Part shown: in pieces, positions 1-13,203 of the stretch
Numbering within the stretch: the first letter of the stretch is position 1
Layout of the letters: each line of letters starts with the position of its first letter
Source of the DNA: Peromyscus leucopus
Lineage: Eukaryota > Chordata > Mammalia > Rodentia > Cricetidae
Length of the DNA stretch: 64,000 bases
Assembly: GCF_004664715.2 (NCBI RefSeq)
Contig: NC_051063.1
Coordinates: forward strand, 118,720,629 to 118,784,628
Direction of reading: 5' to 3'
Notes under the pieces: model-generated
Told to the model about the DNA's origin: nothing
The model's database searches: none
The model's input: only the letters and a program-made list of their open reading frames with translations
Position numbers and translations under genes: made by a program

Positions 1-329
1 TTTTACTATGCTGAACTCTTTGAGCCTGAGTTAATCAAATCCAAATTAAAGCATTAAACACAAAAAGAAAAATGCAGGAACACAGAGTCAACATAAATAT
101 TTCAGATGTATGAATAATGGATATAGAAAGAGAGTAGACATAGGGCACAGAGAATATTTTAAACAAAATTATAAAGGAAAATTTTCCTAATTTAAAGAAA
201 AACATGTCCATCAAATCCTAGAAGCATGTATAACACCAAATAAATAGATTGTAAAACTAAGCATTCCATGTAATATAGCAGTCAAAACACTGAAGGTGCA
301 CACCAAATAAAGGATATTGGAAATAGAAG

Positions 330-1860
330 AAAGAATGATCTATAAACAAAATCAGACCCATATCAAATATAGTATATTATTCAATGGAGACAATAAAAAG
401 CAAAAGTCATTGGATTGATGTTGTACAAATTATTGAAAAACAACATATCCTAGCTCAGAATTCTATACCACACAAAACTATTATCATAATAGAAGAAGAA
501 TGGACAATTTTCCCAAATAAATGCAAATTTCAGGATATATTACTACATAATAAATCCACAGAAAATAATGAAAAGCAAATATAAATATAAATTGAAATTT
601 AAATATGCCCAAGAAGACACAGAAAACAAATTATCAGTTTTAGAATATTAATCAGTAGATGTCTAATAGAAAATTACAACACTAACAAAACAGAAGGAAT
701 AAAAACACATTTTCTTTAGTTTTAAAAATAAAAGATATAAACATGGCAATAAGGAGATCGAGATTAACAGATTTGCATAGAGAACCCAACATTTCACAGG
801 CTCCAAGACAAACACCTAACAGCCAATGACATACATTGCCACAGGGTAAAAGGAGGAATTACTTGCATTTCAGTAAAATAAAGCTAAAAAACAAATAGAT
901 CTACTACATAATGCAATTCACTTCAAACCAAACCTAATCAGGACAGGTAAAAAGAGACTCTTAGTAATGTTTTAGGAAAAGACTAACAGCCGGAGAATAC
1001 CACAATAAATATACAAGGACCAAATACAAGAGTATCCAATTTTATAAAAGAAATACAACTGGACTGTTAACCACTAACTGATATCAATACAGTGATAGTG
1101 GGTGATTTCAATGTCTCATTCTTAACAACAGACAGGTCATCTGGGGACAAAAGGGGCTAGAGAAAATGAGAAGTTAAATAATAAATGAAATGGACCTAAC
1201 AGTTATCTACAGAATATTTTGCAATAACACTAAAGGATACAAATTATTTCCTAACTGCCCATGGAGCTTTTTAAAATATAGAATATTCAATCAAAAGCTA
1301 GCCTTAACTACCTAGAAAAAATGAAAGGACAGACTGCAATAAATATGAATACCAATAAAAATAAAAAAAACAAAAAATACACAAATCCATGAAAGATGAA
1401 TACAAACTACTACAGCAAAACTGGATGAAAAAAAAACTAGAAGAAATTTTAGAATTCTAAATTGAATGAAAATAAAAACACAACATATAACAATCTACAG
1501 GAAACAAACAAAAGATTCATAAGAAGAAATATAACACAATATGCTTACACCACTAAAATTGAGTGGTCTCAAATCAATAACTTAATGAAAGCATTAGAAA
1601 AAAGAATAATCAGAAGGGAAGAGATAATCAAAACCACAGCTAAAATTAATAGAATAGAAATGAAGGAAAAGCACCCCCCCAATCATTGAATCATAGCTCT
1701 AGTTGTTTGAAAATATTCAGATGGACAAAACAGTGTAGCAAAAAGTGTCAAAAAGAGAGGCAGCAAATTGCTTAATGTGAAGATGAAAGGTCAGACAATA
1801 CAGAAGATATTGCTGTAGAAATGCAGAAGATCCTAAGAACATTCTTTAAAATTTAAGTTC
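330..1860 (+). repeat. Ancient LINE-1 ORF2 remnant (endonuclease to RT-linker region), sense
   Basis: A-rich strand with short broken frames. Around 1095-1160 the text reads like the L1 endonuclease core (a VGDFN-like peptide followed by a TDRS-like stretch), and 1200-1290 resembles the following catalytic segment. From 1460 to 1690 a lysine- and asparagine-rich frame resembles the ORF2 linker. Very diverged and without a usable ORF. The first 330 bases are similar AT-rich sequence that I cannot assign. Confidence 0.5.
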
Positions 1861-1879
1861 TAAAAAGATGAAGAAAAAT

Positions 1880-2800
1880 TGTGTAGAAATACTTAAAAAT
1901 CATCAACATCCAGACACCAAGGAAGCTGTCAGAGTCAAGGCCCCCTGCCTAGTAAACTCATCCACTCTCTCACTCTTGGTGCCTGACACCAAGTCTTATC
2001 AGCATACTGGTACCTTCCTAGTCACCTTGTTTAGGTGTCCAACTGGGGTTCAGGCTGTCTGCTCTAACAGAGACCACACAGGCCACAAGATATAAAGGTC
2101 TACCAACTGCCTCCTCATATCACAACTCTCTCAATCTTTCTGTGCCATCCCACACTATCCACAGTTCTGTGACCTCAAAGTTCCTTTTGTCCATCATAAA
2201 ACTGGGGACAAGAATCCATGTTCTACCAGAGCCCATGGCAGCCTCAAAAAGTCCAGGTAGGCTGTTCCCCCAGAATTGCCTCATCTCACTCTACAGGTGC
2301 CTGCCTACCCTCTTTATCATCATATCACCGTCCCCATCTGGAGCAGAGACACTCTGCTTCCCTGAGACCATCTTAGCCAATTGAAATCAAGCCCACAAAA
2401 CAAGTGGAGATCACCTGTTTAACCAGAGGTGACACCAAACAGAAGATAAGGGAGAAAACAGAAACAAAAGAACAAAACACCCATCCACCAAAGACAGATA
2501 CAAAATTTGGCACCTAGACCTATAATCATCCCAAACCCAAATGCCTAGAGGTCAGCATCAGAACAAAATCAACAACAGTCAAAATCATATGTCACAAACA
2601 GAACCCAGATATCCAACAACAGCAATCCCTATATTACAAAACAGTAGAAACACAGAAAAATACCTAAAAATCAACTTTATGAAGATGTTTGAAGTCCTTA
2701 ATGAGGAAATAAGTAAATCCCTTAAAGAAAACTAGGAAAAGACAAAAAATTGGAGGAAATAAATAAATTCCTTAAGGAAAAGCAAACAAATAGTTGAGGG
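1880..2800 (+). repeat. Old LINE-1 5'UTR and ORF1 N-terminus, sense
   Basis: The pyrimidine-rich stretch 1900-2400 resembles a rodent L1 5' leader. It is followed at 2541 by a short frame starting MPRGQHQNK and ending in NEEISKSLKEN, which matches the layout of an L1 ORF1 N-terminus. The frame stops at 2735. Since ORF1 lies downstream of ORF2-like sequence, this is a separate insertion from the remnant at 330-1860. Confidence 0.55.
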
Positions 2801-2807
2801 ATACCAT

Positions 2808-3161
2808 TGTGTTGTTTGAATCTTAGATGATATTTTAATAAAGAACCCAGGGACAGATATCAGGGTGAAATCTGAAAGATCAGAGAAACAGAACAGCCAG
2901 CCATTAGTTCTTACTTCTGTGAAATCCTCAGCCTAAGGAGAGTAAGTTCCTGTTTCCTCATGCCTTATATATCTTTCTCTGCCCTGCCATACTACTTCCT
3001 GGAACTAAAGGTGTGTGTTTTTCCCAAGCAAAGGCATGAAATCTCAAGTGCTGGGATTAAGGGTGTGTGTCACCACTGCCTGGCTCTGTGTCTAATCTAG
3101 TGGTGGGCTCTGTCCTTTGATACTTGGACAAGTTGATTAGGGTATAAAACATATCACCACA
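2808..3161 (-). repeat. LTR of ERVK-type element copy A (type 2 LTR, antisense)
   Basis: On the - strand it begins TGTGGTGATAT and ends near position 2808; the left edge is approximate. It contains a B1-like segment (GGGATTAA...GTGTGTCACCACTGCCTGGCTCTG) also present in the LTR of copy B at about 47755-48203. It is immediately followed on the right by the purine tract (in - sense) and internal sequence shared with copies B, C and D, so it is the 3' LTR of a minus-strand element. Confidence 0.6.
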
Positions 3162-4776
3162 TTTCCACTTTTTTTCTAAAATAATAAAAGAAGGTAATAA
3201 CTAATTTAAGAAAAAAAACTATATACCATAAGTGTATACAATATATGCAGTCAAGAATTATATTAACAATATCCAGTCCATTAACATTTGATAAATTCAG
3301 ATAAAAACCTCCATTATTTATCTTATTGTGGTGAGTCCAAAATGTTGTACCTAATTCAATTTCTATTCTAACTTGTATTAACAACCAAAAACTATCTTTT
3401 GAAGTCTTTCTTTCAAACTTATATACTTTACACATCTTCAGTGAGTTTCTTTTCTGAATTTGTTAACAAGAAAACTATATCTATAATTGTTTAATTTTCA
3501 AATCCCTCAGAGAGCTGAGAAGGAAATAATATTATCTAATTATTACTGGTTTGCAAGCAAACAAGTGACTTCCAAAAAATGTGAGAAATTACCGAAACAG
3601 TTGGCTGCCTGTACAGTCAACCAAGATTTCTCTGCAATGTTGGGGCAACCATCTTCAGCCTATAGGTCTAGCATATCTGACAGACTCATCTATGAAGCAG
3701 GATTTTCTAAAGGGCCTTCCTACCTTGTATTGGCAAGGTAGGAAGTCCCTTCTTTTGTGCCCTGGTTGTCCATTTTGGACAGCACACAGTCAGCAGTGGA
3801 GGCAAGGGCATTTTCTTGCCCAGTGGCTAACTTTTGCTATGAAGAAAGTAAATTCCATATGGAGTTTCTTCAATGCTCATCATCTCTGAAGTAGATTGGT
3901 GCCACTAGGAGCAGACATGTCTCATTGCCATAAAAAAAAGAATCTGTTATTAAAACATTTTAATTGCCATATTCTGTAGATCATTGAAGTGTTTGAAGAT
4001 GGCCTGTTTATCTAAAATAAATTTCTGTTTGGCCTTGAAAACATACCTAATATTACTACAGGTTCAATTGTAATATGTGACTAAATACTAACGTGCAATT
4101 CTTTATAGCCTAATTAGTTGGTAACAATAACTTTCAAGGACTAGCAATTTCAATTACATTGTTAAATGAGCTCTAAGATTAGAAATATATATACAATATT
4201 TTCTAACAATTCATCTCAAATTTGTATCAATATACAAAATTTGTATACAGTATATAAAGATCCAATCTAATGTAAAATATTTAAAACTAGTACCTGTTTT
4301 CTGAAAATAGATCAATAACCTACCCTTTATCTATCATTTCTATATTTTTTTTGTGAGAATAGTTTCAATAATCTACCTTTTATCTTATCATATTCTTTTA
4401 CTCTATTTTTTCTTTTTTTAAACAAGAACCCTGAATCTAGTTTCCTTTGTTTATCTTTTTTCTTGATCATTAACAATTAATAACTTGTAGCCAACCATCC
4501 TAAACAATGACAATTATCCACAACCTTTGAATGATCAAAACCCACCTATCCCACATCTTGGTTATGTGGGCGTTGTGTTCTGAAAATTACTTCCTACTGT
4601 CTGGGGCAAAGGCATCTTTAGGGATCCTGAAGAGAAAATTTTAGGGTTAATTGTCAAGTCCTGGAAGAGTTAGCTGTATCATTTGTCCAGTCTCTGCATA
4701 ATGTGAAAGTGCAGGGCTTGTTTCAAGTCTTGCTCAAGTAGTCTGTGAGGCTGGATCATCTCAGCTAGCCATCTCA

Positions 4777-5137
4777 TGCTGTGGATATATTTACATATAT
4801 CGCTATATGTAAATAAACACTGATTGGCCAATAGCCAGACAGGAAGTATAGACAGGACTAACAGAGAGGAGAATTGAGGAAGGAGGAAGGATAGGGGAGA
4901 TTGCTTGGAGCCGCCAAGAAAAGGAAGATGTAAAGTACCAGTAAGCCACGAGCCACATGGCAAAGTAAAGATTAATAGAAATATGCTGAATATAAGAGTA
5001 AGAGCTAGACAATGATCAGCCTGAGCTAATGGCTAAGCAGTTTAAATAATATAAGCATCTGTATGTTTATTTTATAAGTGGATTTTGGGACTGGCGGGAC
5101 TTGGCGGCAGGAGCTGGAGAGAAATTCTCTGGCAAAA
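4777..5137 (+). repeat. Solo LTR (345-bp type, as in the 56058-58888 element) nested in copy A
   Basis: Starts TGCTGTGGATAT and is clearly related to the LTRs of the young element at 56058-58888 read on the - strand. It carries an AATAAA-type signal (GTAAATAAACACTG). A perfect 6-bp target duplication ATCTCA flanks it at 4771-4776 and 5138-5143. The empty site is preserved in copy C near 53380-53395 (CATCTCAAAATTG), which confirms the boundaries. The terminal CA appears mutated to AA. Confidence 0.8.
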
Positions 5138-5416
5138 ATCTCAAAATTGTCCTGAGCAGTGTATACTCCAAAGCCAATCTTTGGGTGGTGTTTGTCATCT
5201 TAGTGGTATTTTCCTGAGAGAATCATTGTTGTGGGGCCCTATTATCTCTTTGAAGACTTCAAATTTGCTGTTAGGCATGATCATGTTTATTGCAGAAAAC
5301 TGATAGAGAATCAAATCTGAAATCACGTACAGGAAGCTCAATGAAGTCTTTTTCTAGGATTAGTTAGTATTCTATATGACCATTAATACCATGACAAAAG
5401 TTTAAAATACATACAT

Positions 5417-5466
5417 ATGTGTGTGTGTGTATGTGTATGTGTCTGTGTGTGTCTGCATGTGTGTGT
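5417..5466. repeat. (TG)n microsatellite, imperfect
   Basis: Interrupted TG dinucleotide tract inside the copy A ERV internal region. Confidence 0.85.
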
Positions 5467-5978
5467 CTTATAAATTTTAATATAACATTCATACATTATG
5501 AAAAGTTTTAAAGAATCAAAATAAAACCAAAGAACTATGAGATTAATAACAATAGAATAGTCCCATAATTTTGGTTTTTCTTATGTTCCATATCAGGTGG
5601 TTCTTCTGACATGAAACAGAGATCTTGGATTTTCCTTTTAATATTTGGGTTTATTGAACGAGAGAGCCATGCTCCAACCCCAAAGCCAGTTTAATTTTTA
5701 ATTGAACTGGGACTACATAAAGACCATTTGTGCTATGTGTCTATAGATAACAGCAGAAACAAACATTTAGGAAGACTTAATGAAATATTATTCTGTTGGA
5801 TATGCGATATACCAAGAGGCCAATTTACTCTTTTCCTTTGGGACATTTTTTTCTGGATGATTTCTCCTTTTTCTTCAGAAGTCTCATTTGCCCAGTGTTC
5901 CTCAGATTCATTAGCCATCATTCTCCTGAAAGACAAAAACAAAGACCTTCCCCAACCCTTACTGAGGGGATTTAACAA

Positions 5979-6305
5979 GGCAACTCCATATAGTTTATCT
6001 AGTAGTTAAAAGGAGTTTATTTTGGGGTAACTTATAGTCAGTCAAGGGGTTGCTTACAGGATCCAGGAGAGGTGAGGTACAGTCCAGAGGGGTTCTCTGG
6101 AGAACTCTGACTTGGTATGCAATGTAGCATCCAGGATCTTGAGGAGATAAGAGGTCCAGCATGTATGGATCTCAGCTCTTAAGGGATCCTGCCTCAGCCA
6201 TGCTCCAGTTACCAGCTGCCTCACTGGGGTGGTGTTTCAAAGTCAAAGCTGGATCAGCTACTCACTATAAACCCTAACTTTGGAGAGGTTCCCAATCTAA
6301 TCTTT
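5979..6305 (-). repeat. Antisense LTR (same family as 19981 and 42603)
   Basis: The reverse complement carries the ordered blocks found in the LTRs at 19981-20282 and 42603-42911: CCTGGATGCT, AGAGTTCTCCAGAGAAC, CTGGACTG, and a TAAGTTA..AAATAAACTCC polyadenylation block followed by TTTTAAC. Boundaries are approximate and no clean target duplication was seen. It abuts the ERV copy A internal region. Confidence 0.6.
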
Positions 6306-7120
6306 ATCAATTTTGATTCATAGCTTTTACTTAAATTCTTGGTTGTGGTCTTATAGAATCAGTCTTATTTTGCCTCAGAAGCATGTGGTGGGCTTGACCA
6401 TTATGGTAGTTAATAATGCTGATGTGCTTTCTCTGGCCAGTTTCATGCTACAGTCCAAAACCTCTGAAAAAAACTTTGAAATGATCAACTGGAGGTACTA
6501 TGAAAAATATCTCTTACCACCCTAATTCCTTAGTGGAGGTGGGAGTCTGGTTAAATTTTTGTAGTGTGGACTGAATTTGCACAGGTAAGATGTGGAAAAG
6601 GACCATCTAGCTTTATTATTCCAAAATACTCATTGACCAAATCAGGAGTAGTAAGATAATCCCTGAAAGAGGTATTATTTATCTCTACCCTAAGTTAAAT
6701 AAGAATTTACAAAGTGATTGTGTGATGGAAAGTATCTGGGGAGGGAGAAAGAGTGTAAAATTTGAGTCCATAGTTGAAACTAAGAAGGAAATGGTGGGGA
6801 ATAATTGAACAAGGTGGCAGAGCCTCAATGTGAAAAGCATCTAGTAGCACAAAATCCAAGGAATGAAGGAGTACTTGAATTTACCAGTGGGAATAATTAT
6901 TAACAATATGATATGTTGCTGAATTTAAGAAAGATGACCGGATGTAAAAGAATATGGTAAGGAATATACAGCATCTGTCTTATAGCTTAATGTCTTGTTA
7001 AAATCTATGACAATTTAACATGAGGAGTCTTGTTCCCTTTCTATACCTAAGAGTTTTAAGGAGATATAAACCCTTCCCCTTACATCCCAACAAAAATGAT
7101 CTAACTTTAGTAAAATATTG
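6306..7120. other. Unassigned intergenic sequence
   Basis: No coding homology, RNA gene or recognisable repeat. A 70-codon open stretch at 6313-6525 looks like chance. Confidence 0.5.
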
Positions 7121-7512
7121 TGCTGTGGGATGTTCTTTATGGCAAATGTGTTGCTCTGATTGGTCAACAAATAAAACACTGATTGGCCAGTGGCTAGGCA
7201 GGAAGTATAGGCAAGACTAACAGAGAGGAGAAAAGAAAGAACAGGAAGGCAGAAGGAGTCACTGCCAGCTGTCGCCAGGACAAGCAAAATGTGAAGATGC
7301 TGGTAAGCCATGAGCCACATGGCAAGGTATAGATTTATGGAAGTGGATTAATTTAAGATATAAGAACAGTTAGTAAGAAGCCTGCCACGGCCATACAGTT
7401 TGTAAGCAATATAAGTCTCTATGTTTACTTGGTTGGGTCTGAGCGGCTGTGGGACTAGCAGGTGACAAAGATTTGTCCTGACTGTGGGCAAGGCAGGAAA
7501 ACTCTAGCTACA
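7121..7512 (+). repeat. Solo LTR, related to the 345-bp LTR type
   Basis: Starts TGCTGTGGGATG and ends CTCTAGCTACA, with CAATAAAACACTG-like polyadenylation context (ACAAATAAAACACTG) and the shared GGCAGGAAGTATAGGC and AAGCCTGCCACGGCC blocks. Flanks are ATATTG and ATATTC, a 5/6 match to a 6-bp target duplication. No internal sequence remains. Confidence 0.75.
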
Positions 7513-8984
7513 ATATTCTAGAGAAATATCCCATTCATTGTCTCATAGTTCTGACTGGGAAGCAAGCACATAGATCAAATCCAGTTCCAAAAGAAATTAA
7601 GTTTCATATTGGAGAGCATCATGTGCAAATTTACACCAATACTTGAGTAAAGACTATAGGTAAATTATAGAGAACAGAAGCAATGAACAACAATTTTAGT
7701 CATCTCAAAGAGTTCCAGAAGAAATTCAAAGTTGCTCCTTTGGGTATAAAATTCCAACATACCTCATTTTTTCAGAGTGAGCCATGGTATCACCAAAATG
7801 AATTAACTGAAGTATGATCTAATCAAGTCATTCTCTCAAATTACACACACTCCTAACTTGAAAGTTTTCATTCTGGTTCCACATCCACTCAGATGGTCAG
7901 CTTTAACTGAACTCAAAAGAAAAAATTATAAACCAAAACTGGTCACAGATTTCTTGGGAAAGCAAGTGAGACTGATTATTTCTGAAAAAGCCAAAATATG
8001 ATTGACCATAGCTGTTTCAAATGAGAAAATCTCATTAATACTCTACAATCAAAAAGGGCATTTACTTTATGCCCATTGTCACCTATATGGTCAGTACTGG
8101 CAAATTAAAAATAAATTGCAGAAGAGAAAAGCAAGAAGATAAAGAGCTGACAGTAAGTTTGAATTCTCTACTATTTTGAAAACTAACTCATACTGGAAAT
8201 GAAGAGATTCCTAGAAGGAAGGTAGAGTGTGCTTGAATCCTAATGGGCTATATCACACCACCCTCCATTTCCTCATACCTTCAGATCCTGCCAATGTGTT
8301 TCCTTGTCCATGATCTGTTAACTGAAGTTGTCAAATAATGGCATTTCATATTTATTTAAACTAATTCCTTAGTCTTTAAAGCATGGAGAACTGGAATATA
8401 GTGTCTACTTCTGTTGGCCTTAAGAATAGAGATAAGATATCTCCTTCTAGAGTTCATCAGTGGTCTCTAAATGACTTAGAGAGACACCCCAGTGTCCAGA
8501 GCAACAAATTCCAAGAAAAACAAGGAAAGAAAGTGCTTTAAAAAGTCACCAAACAAGTGTGTTTTATGAATTCTGAGAGACTAGCACTGTATAGGTAGTA
8601 AGAAAACTTGGAAATAATATTAATAAATTATTAATTGAAAAACATGACAATAGAACATTTGGAGCATGTCCTAGGAGTGTATTATATATCTCAGAAAAAG
8701 TGATAGCAATTAAAAGAAAGTTGTGAGGCTTATGACAGATTCAAATACATTGTGTACATAGCATGGTTATTAATGCAAGATCTATTGTTTCTCTGGGGAA
8801 AGTTGAGGTTGTTTATATGTTATATGTATATGTGCCTACATACATATGTGCACATGCCTCTGTTTATAAAGCATATGTCATACCTGGCTCTTCACCTTAC
8901 TTTTTGACACATTGTCTCTCTCTGAACTTGGAGGTTATGGTTTAGTCAAAGTTGGGTTACCAGTGAGTTCAAGTGATCATCTTC
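7513..8984. other. Unassigned intergenic sequence
   Basis: AT-rich, without recognisable exon, RNA gene or repeat, apart from a short alternating-purine ATGT-rich patch near 8815-8870. Confidence 0.45.
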
Positions 8985-9545
8985 TCTCTGCCACACAACA
9001 GTATTCAGACATGAACCTGGTATTCTTGACATCTTCATTAAAGAATATGGTGTAGAAATTATAACAGCTAAAGGATCAGGGAATTTGCTGTGAGATAATG
9101 TGTCCTAGTGATGTCAGAAACTATAACAATGAAGTCTCAACAACCTGACTGCCTAAACATAAACTGAAGAGCAAAAATAATTTATATGACAAAGCAGCCA
9201 AGGTAAATATCACGAGGCATTAAACCTATACAAAGGACTACAGACAAGGAAGGAATGCTGAGAATTGGAGAGTTAGACTTCAAAAAATGCACCAATTGGT
9301 TATCCAATACCAATGGTCAGCAATGTAAACAGTAACATCACAGAGACAGTACATTGCATTTGTGTATTTATGAATCGCACATGCACGCACACAGGCATAT
9401 ATGTGTATATTCTATATGATTAAGTTTGTGTGTACTTATTTGACCACAACAACTCAAAAAAAGTCCATGAATTTAAAAATCAAGGATACATGTACAGGAA
9501 TTTTTGGAGGAAGAAGAGTGAGTGGGAAATAATTTCATTAAATTT
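8985..9545 (+). repeat. Old LINE-1 3' end, sense (tentative)
   Basis: Carries blocks also seen or expected in the 54880-56057 element family: GTGTCCTAGTGATGTCAGAAACTATA, then CAACCTGACTGCCTAAACAT, then a CATGAATTT..AAGGAGG-like end. I read this as a rodent Lx-type L1 3'UTR, but the assignment rests on memory of the repeat, not an alignment. Confidence 0.4.
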
Positions 9546-9792
9546 CAAGCTCAAATAGTAAAAGAAATAGTTTAAATATGTTTATTAATTCTTTGAAAAT
9601 TCGTATGTGGAAATTTATCATGTTAATCTCCAAGCCAGTTCTTTCAAACCCTGTCCTGATTTCATACCCAACAATCTTTCTGTTATCATTTTTAATTGAA
9701 AATTGATTCTTCTCTCATTCACTGCATGACAACCAGTTTCCTTTCTCTCCATTCTTCCTAGCTCCTCATAATTCCTACCTTTTCAAATCATC

Positions 9793-10150
9793 TATCTGTT
9801 ATAATTTCATGACTATTTTACTGTACAGTTTCTGGAGCTGAAATCAGGGATCAGAACAAAGTGTTTTGTCATGAACTGGATTTTATGTTTTCCTTTAACT
9901 TTTGTTCTGTTTCGTAATCACAGCTTCATTTTTGCAGTATAAACAATGTCAGGATGTTTTTTAAAGGTTTCAAGTGAAAAAGTCATGGGACTCTCATTTA
10001 CAGTAATCCAGTAGACAAATAATTTGTTTGATAAAAAGGAGTGATCCTGCAAGTAGTGCATTCCTATATCCTTTCAATGTATTAGAATACAAAGTGTTGC
10101 CTCTGGTATCTACGGGCATTTGAGAGCGATATATAGAAGTTACTTATTTG
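9793..10150. repeat. Diverged copy of an unidentified repeat (pair with 13965-14315)
   Basis: Shares ordered blocks with 13965-14315: CTGTTATAA.TTCA, ATAAACAATGTCAGGA, CCAGTAGACAA, CCTGCAAG, and AATGTATTA...GGTGTTGC. I do not recognise the repeat. The second copy lies in intron 1 of V2R pseudogene 1. Confidence 0.55.
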
Positions 10151-10199
10151 GCCAAGTTGTCTGGTATTGATAATCTGTTATTGTTTTTAAAAATGCATG

Positions 10200-12620
10200 T
10201 TGCAAATATGCTGTCTAGGTTTTGAAAGTAAATTCTTCTCTCCTACAATACATCCCAACCACAGATTTCCCTTCCTCTGCTCCTCCTAGCTCCCCTCAAC
10301 CTCTGCTCTCCCCTAGATACACTCAACCACCATTTCCTCTTCAAAAAGGAAAAGGCCTCCTGAACTATAGATTTGAACTGCAGTTTTCACTCATCATAGA
10401 ATCATTGCAGGTAATAGTTTCTCCTGGAAACTAGTTTAGAGTGTTAACTATCACTGTAGTGTTTACCTTCAACCTAGAAAATCAGCACCTATATTACAGT
10501 GCATCTAGTTTTCATCATTCTTGACACATATGGCATCTTTCAGCAGATATGTGACACTACAGTTATTAAACTTTACCCTAGTTACTAGGTTTCATTCATC
10601 TATTTATTCATTCGTTTCCTTTTAAAAATATAATTAAAGTTTAAAAAAGTACCAAATGGATGTAAACACCAAGAAATGGAAAAAAGCACAAGAAAAGCAC
10701 AAGAATCAAATGCATCCTGGTTCAACCACTCTGAAATTCCACAAAAACATTAAACTGGGATCCATGAAATAAATGCAGAGGACCTGGTGCTGATCCATTC
10801 AGGACCTTTATATCTTACCTCTGTCTATGTGAGTTCGTATAGGTTTTGCTCATTTATTTAGGTCTGGGTCTCCCACCTTCTCCATAATGTGTGACTGTGT
10901 ATCTCTGTACTTCCTCCTATCTGCTGCAGGAAGAAGCTTCTCTGATGATAGGTGAAAAAGGAACTGATTCTTAAGTATAGCAAAATATAATTAGGAGTCA
11001 TTTTATTATTATATTTTTCTCTTCTTATATCTGTATTATTTAATTTTACCTTAGATCTGTGGGCTCTTTAGTCTCAGGGTCTTGATCATGCAAACATTGT
11101 AGGGTGTGCATTCCATCTTGTTGAATGGGACTCAAGTCAAATTAGTTATCAGTTGGTTAGTCCCACAAGTTTTTTGCCACCATTGCCCTAACATATCCTC
11201 AGGCAGTAAACCGTTGTATATAAAGGATTTATAGCTTGCTTGGTGTTTACATGTCTTTTTTGAAAGCTTACTGTGTAGTTCCTTCACCTAAGACACTGGA
11301 ACATAGAAAAGGCTCTTGTATAGGAACTACATTGGCATCTCCATCTTCAAAGACTTGTACACTTGTTACTTTCAGCAATGGAGCCTTTCTGTCAGTGTGT
11401 AAGAGGAAGCTATACTGTCAGCCATAGAGCCATAGCCTTGTTTTTTTTTTTTTCTGGATTAGATTTAACTCAATCTGCGTACTTAAAGCTTCATTTGTTG
11501 AAAAGAGATGGGCATTTGGGACTCTGTGTAACCCAGTATTGGCAATTTCCTTTAGAACCCCTTCATTAATATATGTATTTGAGAAAATTTCAATGATATT
11601 ATGTTTCTATACTACCCCTCAAATGCCCCTTGATTTTAGGTATTTCTCTGCATATTGTCTCCCATAGCCAGTTCTATCCTTCTTGCTGCACTTGATCATC
11701 TTGTTCTAGCTTTTCACCCCAATCCATCCATGACTATCTATTCTCATACCTTTCCTAAGGAGATCTATCTATTCCTTCCAGTCCCTTATTCCCTTATATA
11801 CCCTTATATACTCTTTGTGATTCTATCAGTTGTAGCTTGGTTATCAATAACATCTTAGCTTATATCCACATATAAGAAATACATGCCATCTTATTTCTTT
11901 CTGTTTCTACGTTACCTCACTCAGGATAATTCCTATTTCCTCATCCCATCCATTTGCAAGCAAATTTCATGATGTAGCTATATTAACTACATGGTGTTAA
12001 TGTACCACATTATCTTTATCCAGTTTTCTCTTGATGAGAATCCATGTTATTTTTAATTTCTGACTATTATACATTGAACAACAATGAAAATAAGTGAACA
12101 AATGTCACAGTGGTAAGATGAAACACCCTTTGGATATATGCCCAAGAACAGTTAAGCTGGATCTTGAAGTAGATTGATTGCCATCTTATGACAAATTGCT
12201 AAGATGATTTTCATAGTGTTGGTATGAGTTTGTACTTCTACCAGTAATGTGTATTCTTCTTATTTCACATGTTTGTCAGCTCTGCTTTCACTTGTTTTAT
12301 GGATCCTGGCCAATCGGAAAGATGTTAGATGAAATCTCAGTATAATTTGGATTTGCATTTTGATGGTTGCTATGGACTTTGAATATTTATTTGTTTCTCA
12401 GCTATTTGAGTTTCCCCTATTGATAACTTTCTGGTATGTCTGTACTCCATTTTGGGGTTATTTGTTTTATTGATATGTATTTTCTTGACAACTTAAGAAA
12501 CTTTGGATAATATTCTTCTATCTGATGTATATAGTTGAGGAAAATATTTTCTCACTGTGTAGGCTGTTGCATTGTTTGAATAATAGTAGTCTTTGCTATG
12601 CAGAAGCTTCTCAGGCAGAC
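10200..12620 (-). repeat. Old antisense LINE-1 (3'UTR and ORF2 C-terminal half)
   Basis: 10200-11560 is pyrimidine-rich and resembles the complement of a rodent L1 3'UTR. 11870-12620 is the complement of ORF2: GTTACCTCACTCAGGAT, the ATATGCCCAAGA block and GATTTGCATTT. These match the order in the younger antisense L1 segments at 24427 and 48780. Frames are destroyed. Confidence 0.65.
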
Positions 12621-13203
12621 CTATTCAAAAACAGCATCCAAGCAGGCACAGAACTTATTCATACAACAGACAGTAAAGATACTATGTCCTATGCTACTCA
12701 TTACTGCTCATATTTCCTGTTTGTCTGTAATAAGCTTTATCTACAAAGAACTGCTTTGGACACTTCCACATCAAAATTCATTTGAAATGTCTGATGTAAT
12801 CCACATCAACTATTACAAATAGTAATCAGAGAATTGGTTTGACGAACTAAGCTTATTAGGAAATTTGCCCAAGAGGAATCTTATCTGGGAGCGTTATGTT
12901 CAATGACATGGATCTAATCATAAGGAATAAGGAGGGGAAGGAAAATCATAAGTGAAATTATTACCCCTTAATTGTTACTTGGTAATAGAACCTCAGATGC
13001 AGAGCCCCAGGCTGAAGGGTGTTTAAGAATCTTCCAGAGGTGAACAGCAGACTGAAAGAAAAGTACTGAGAGAAGTACATACATTCCTTCACAGTAACTG
13101 CAAGAGTCAAAGGAAACTCGTGGACATGTTTCTGCATAACTGACACATGGCTTTCCTTCTGACTCTTCATGCTGTACATTACTCAGGATCTCATCTTAAT
13201 TTC
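12621..13203. other. Sequence upstream of V2R exon 1, no feature seen
   Basis: No repeat or exon recognised. It would contain the promoter and 5'UTR of V2R pseudogene 1 if these survive, but I see no specific element. Confidence 0.4.

Larger units (their letters stand above)
3162..5978 (-). mobile_element. Internal region of degenerate ERVK-type element, copy A
   Basis: Non-coding-looking sequence collinear with 48204-48635, 51241-54200 and parts of 56403-57150. Shared landmarks are the CAATGTTGGGGCA and GTCTGACAGAC-like blocks, the GGCAAGGGCA block and the GGTGC(C/A)..AGGAGC block near 3900. No gag or pol frame is visible on the - strand. A solo LTR is inserted at 4777-5137. The copy ends where the antisense LTR at about 5979 begins. 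Confidence 0.6.
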
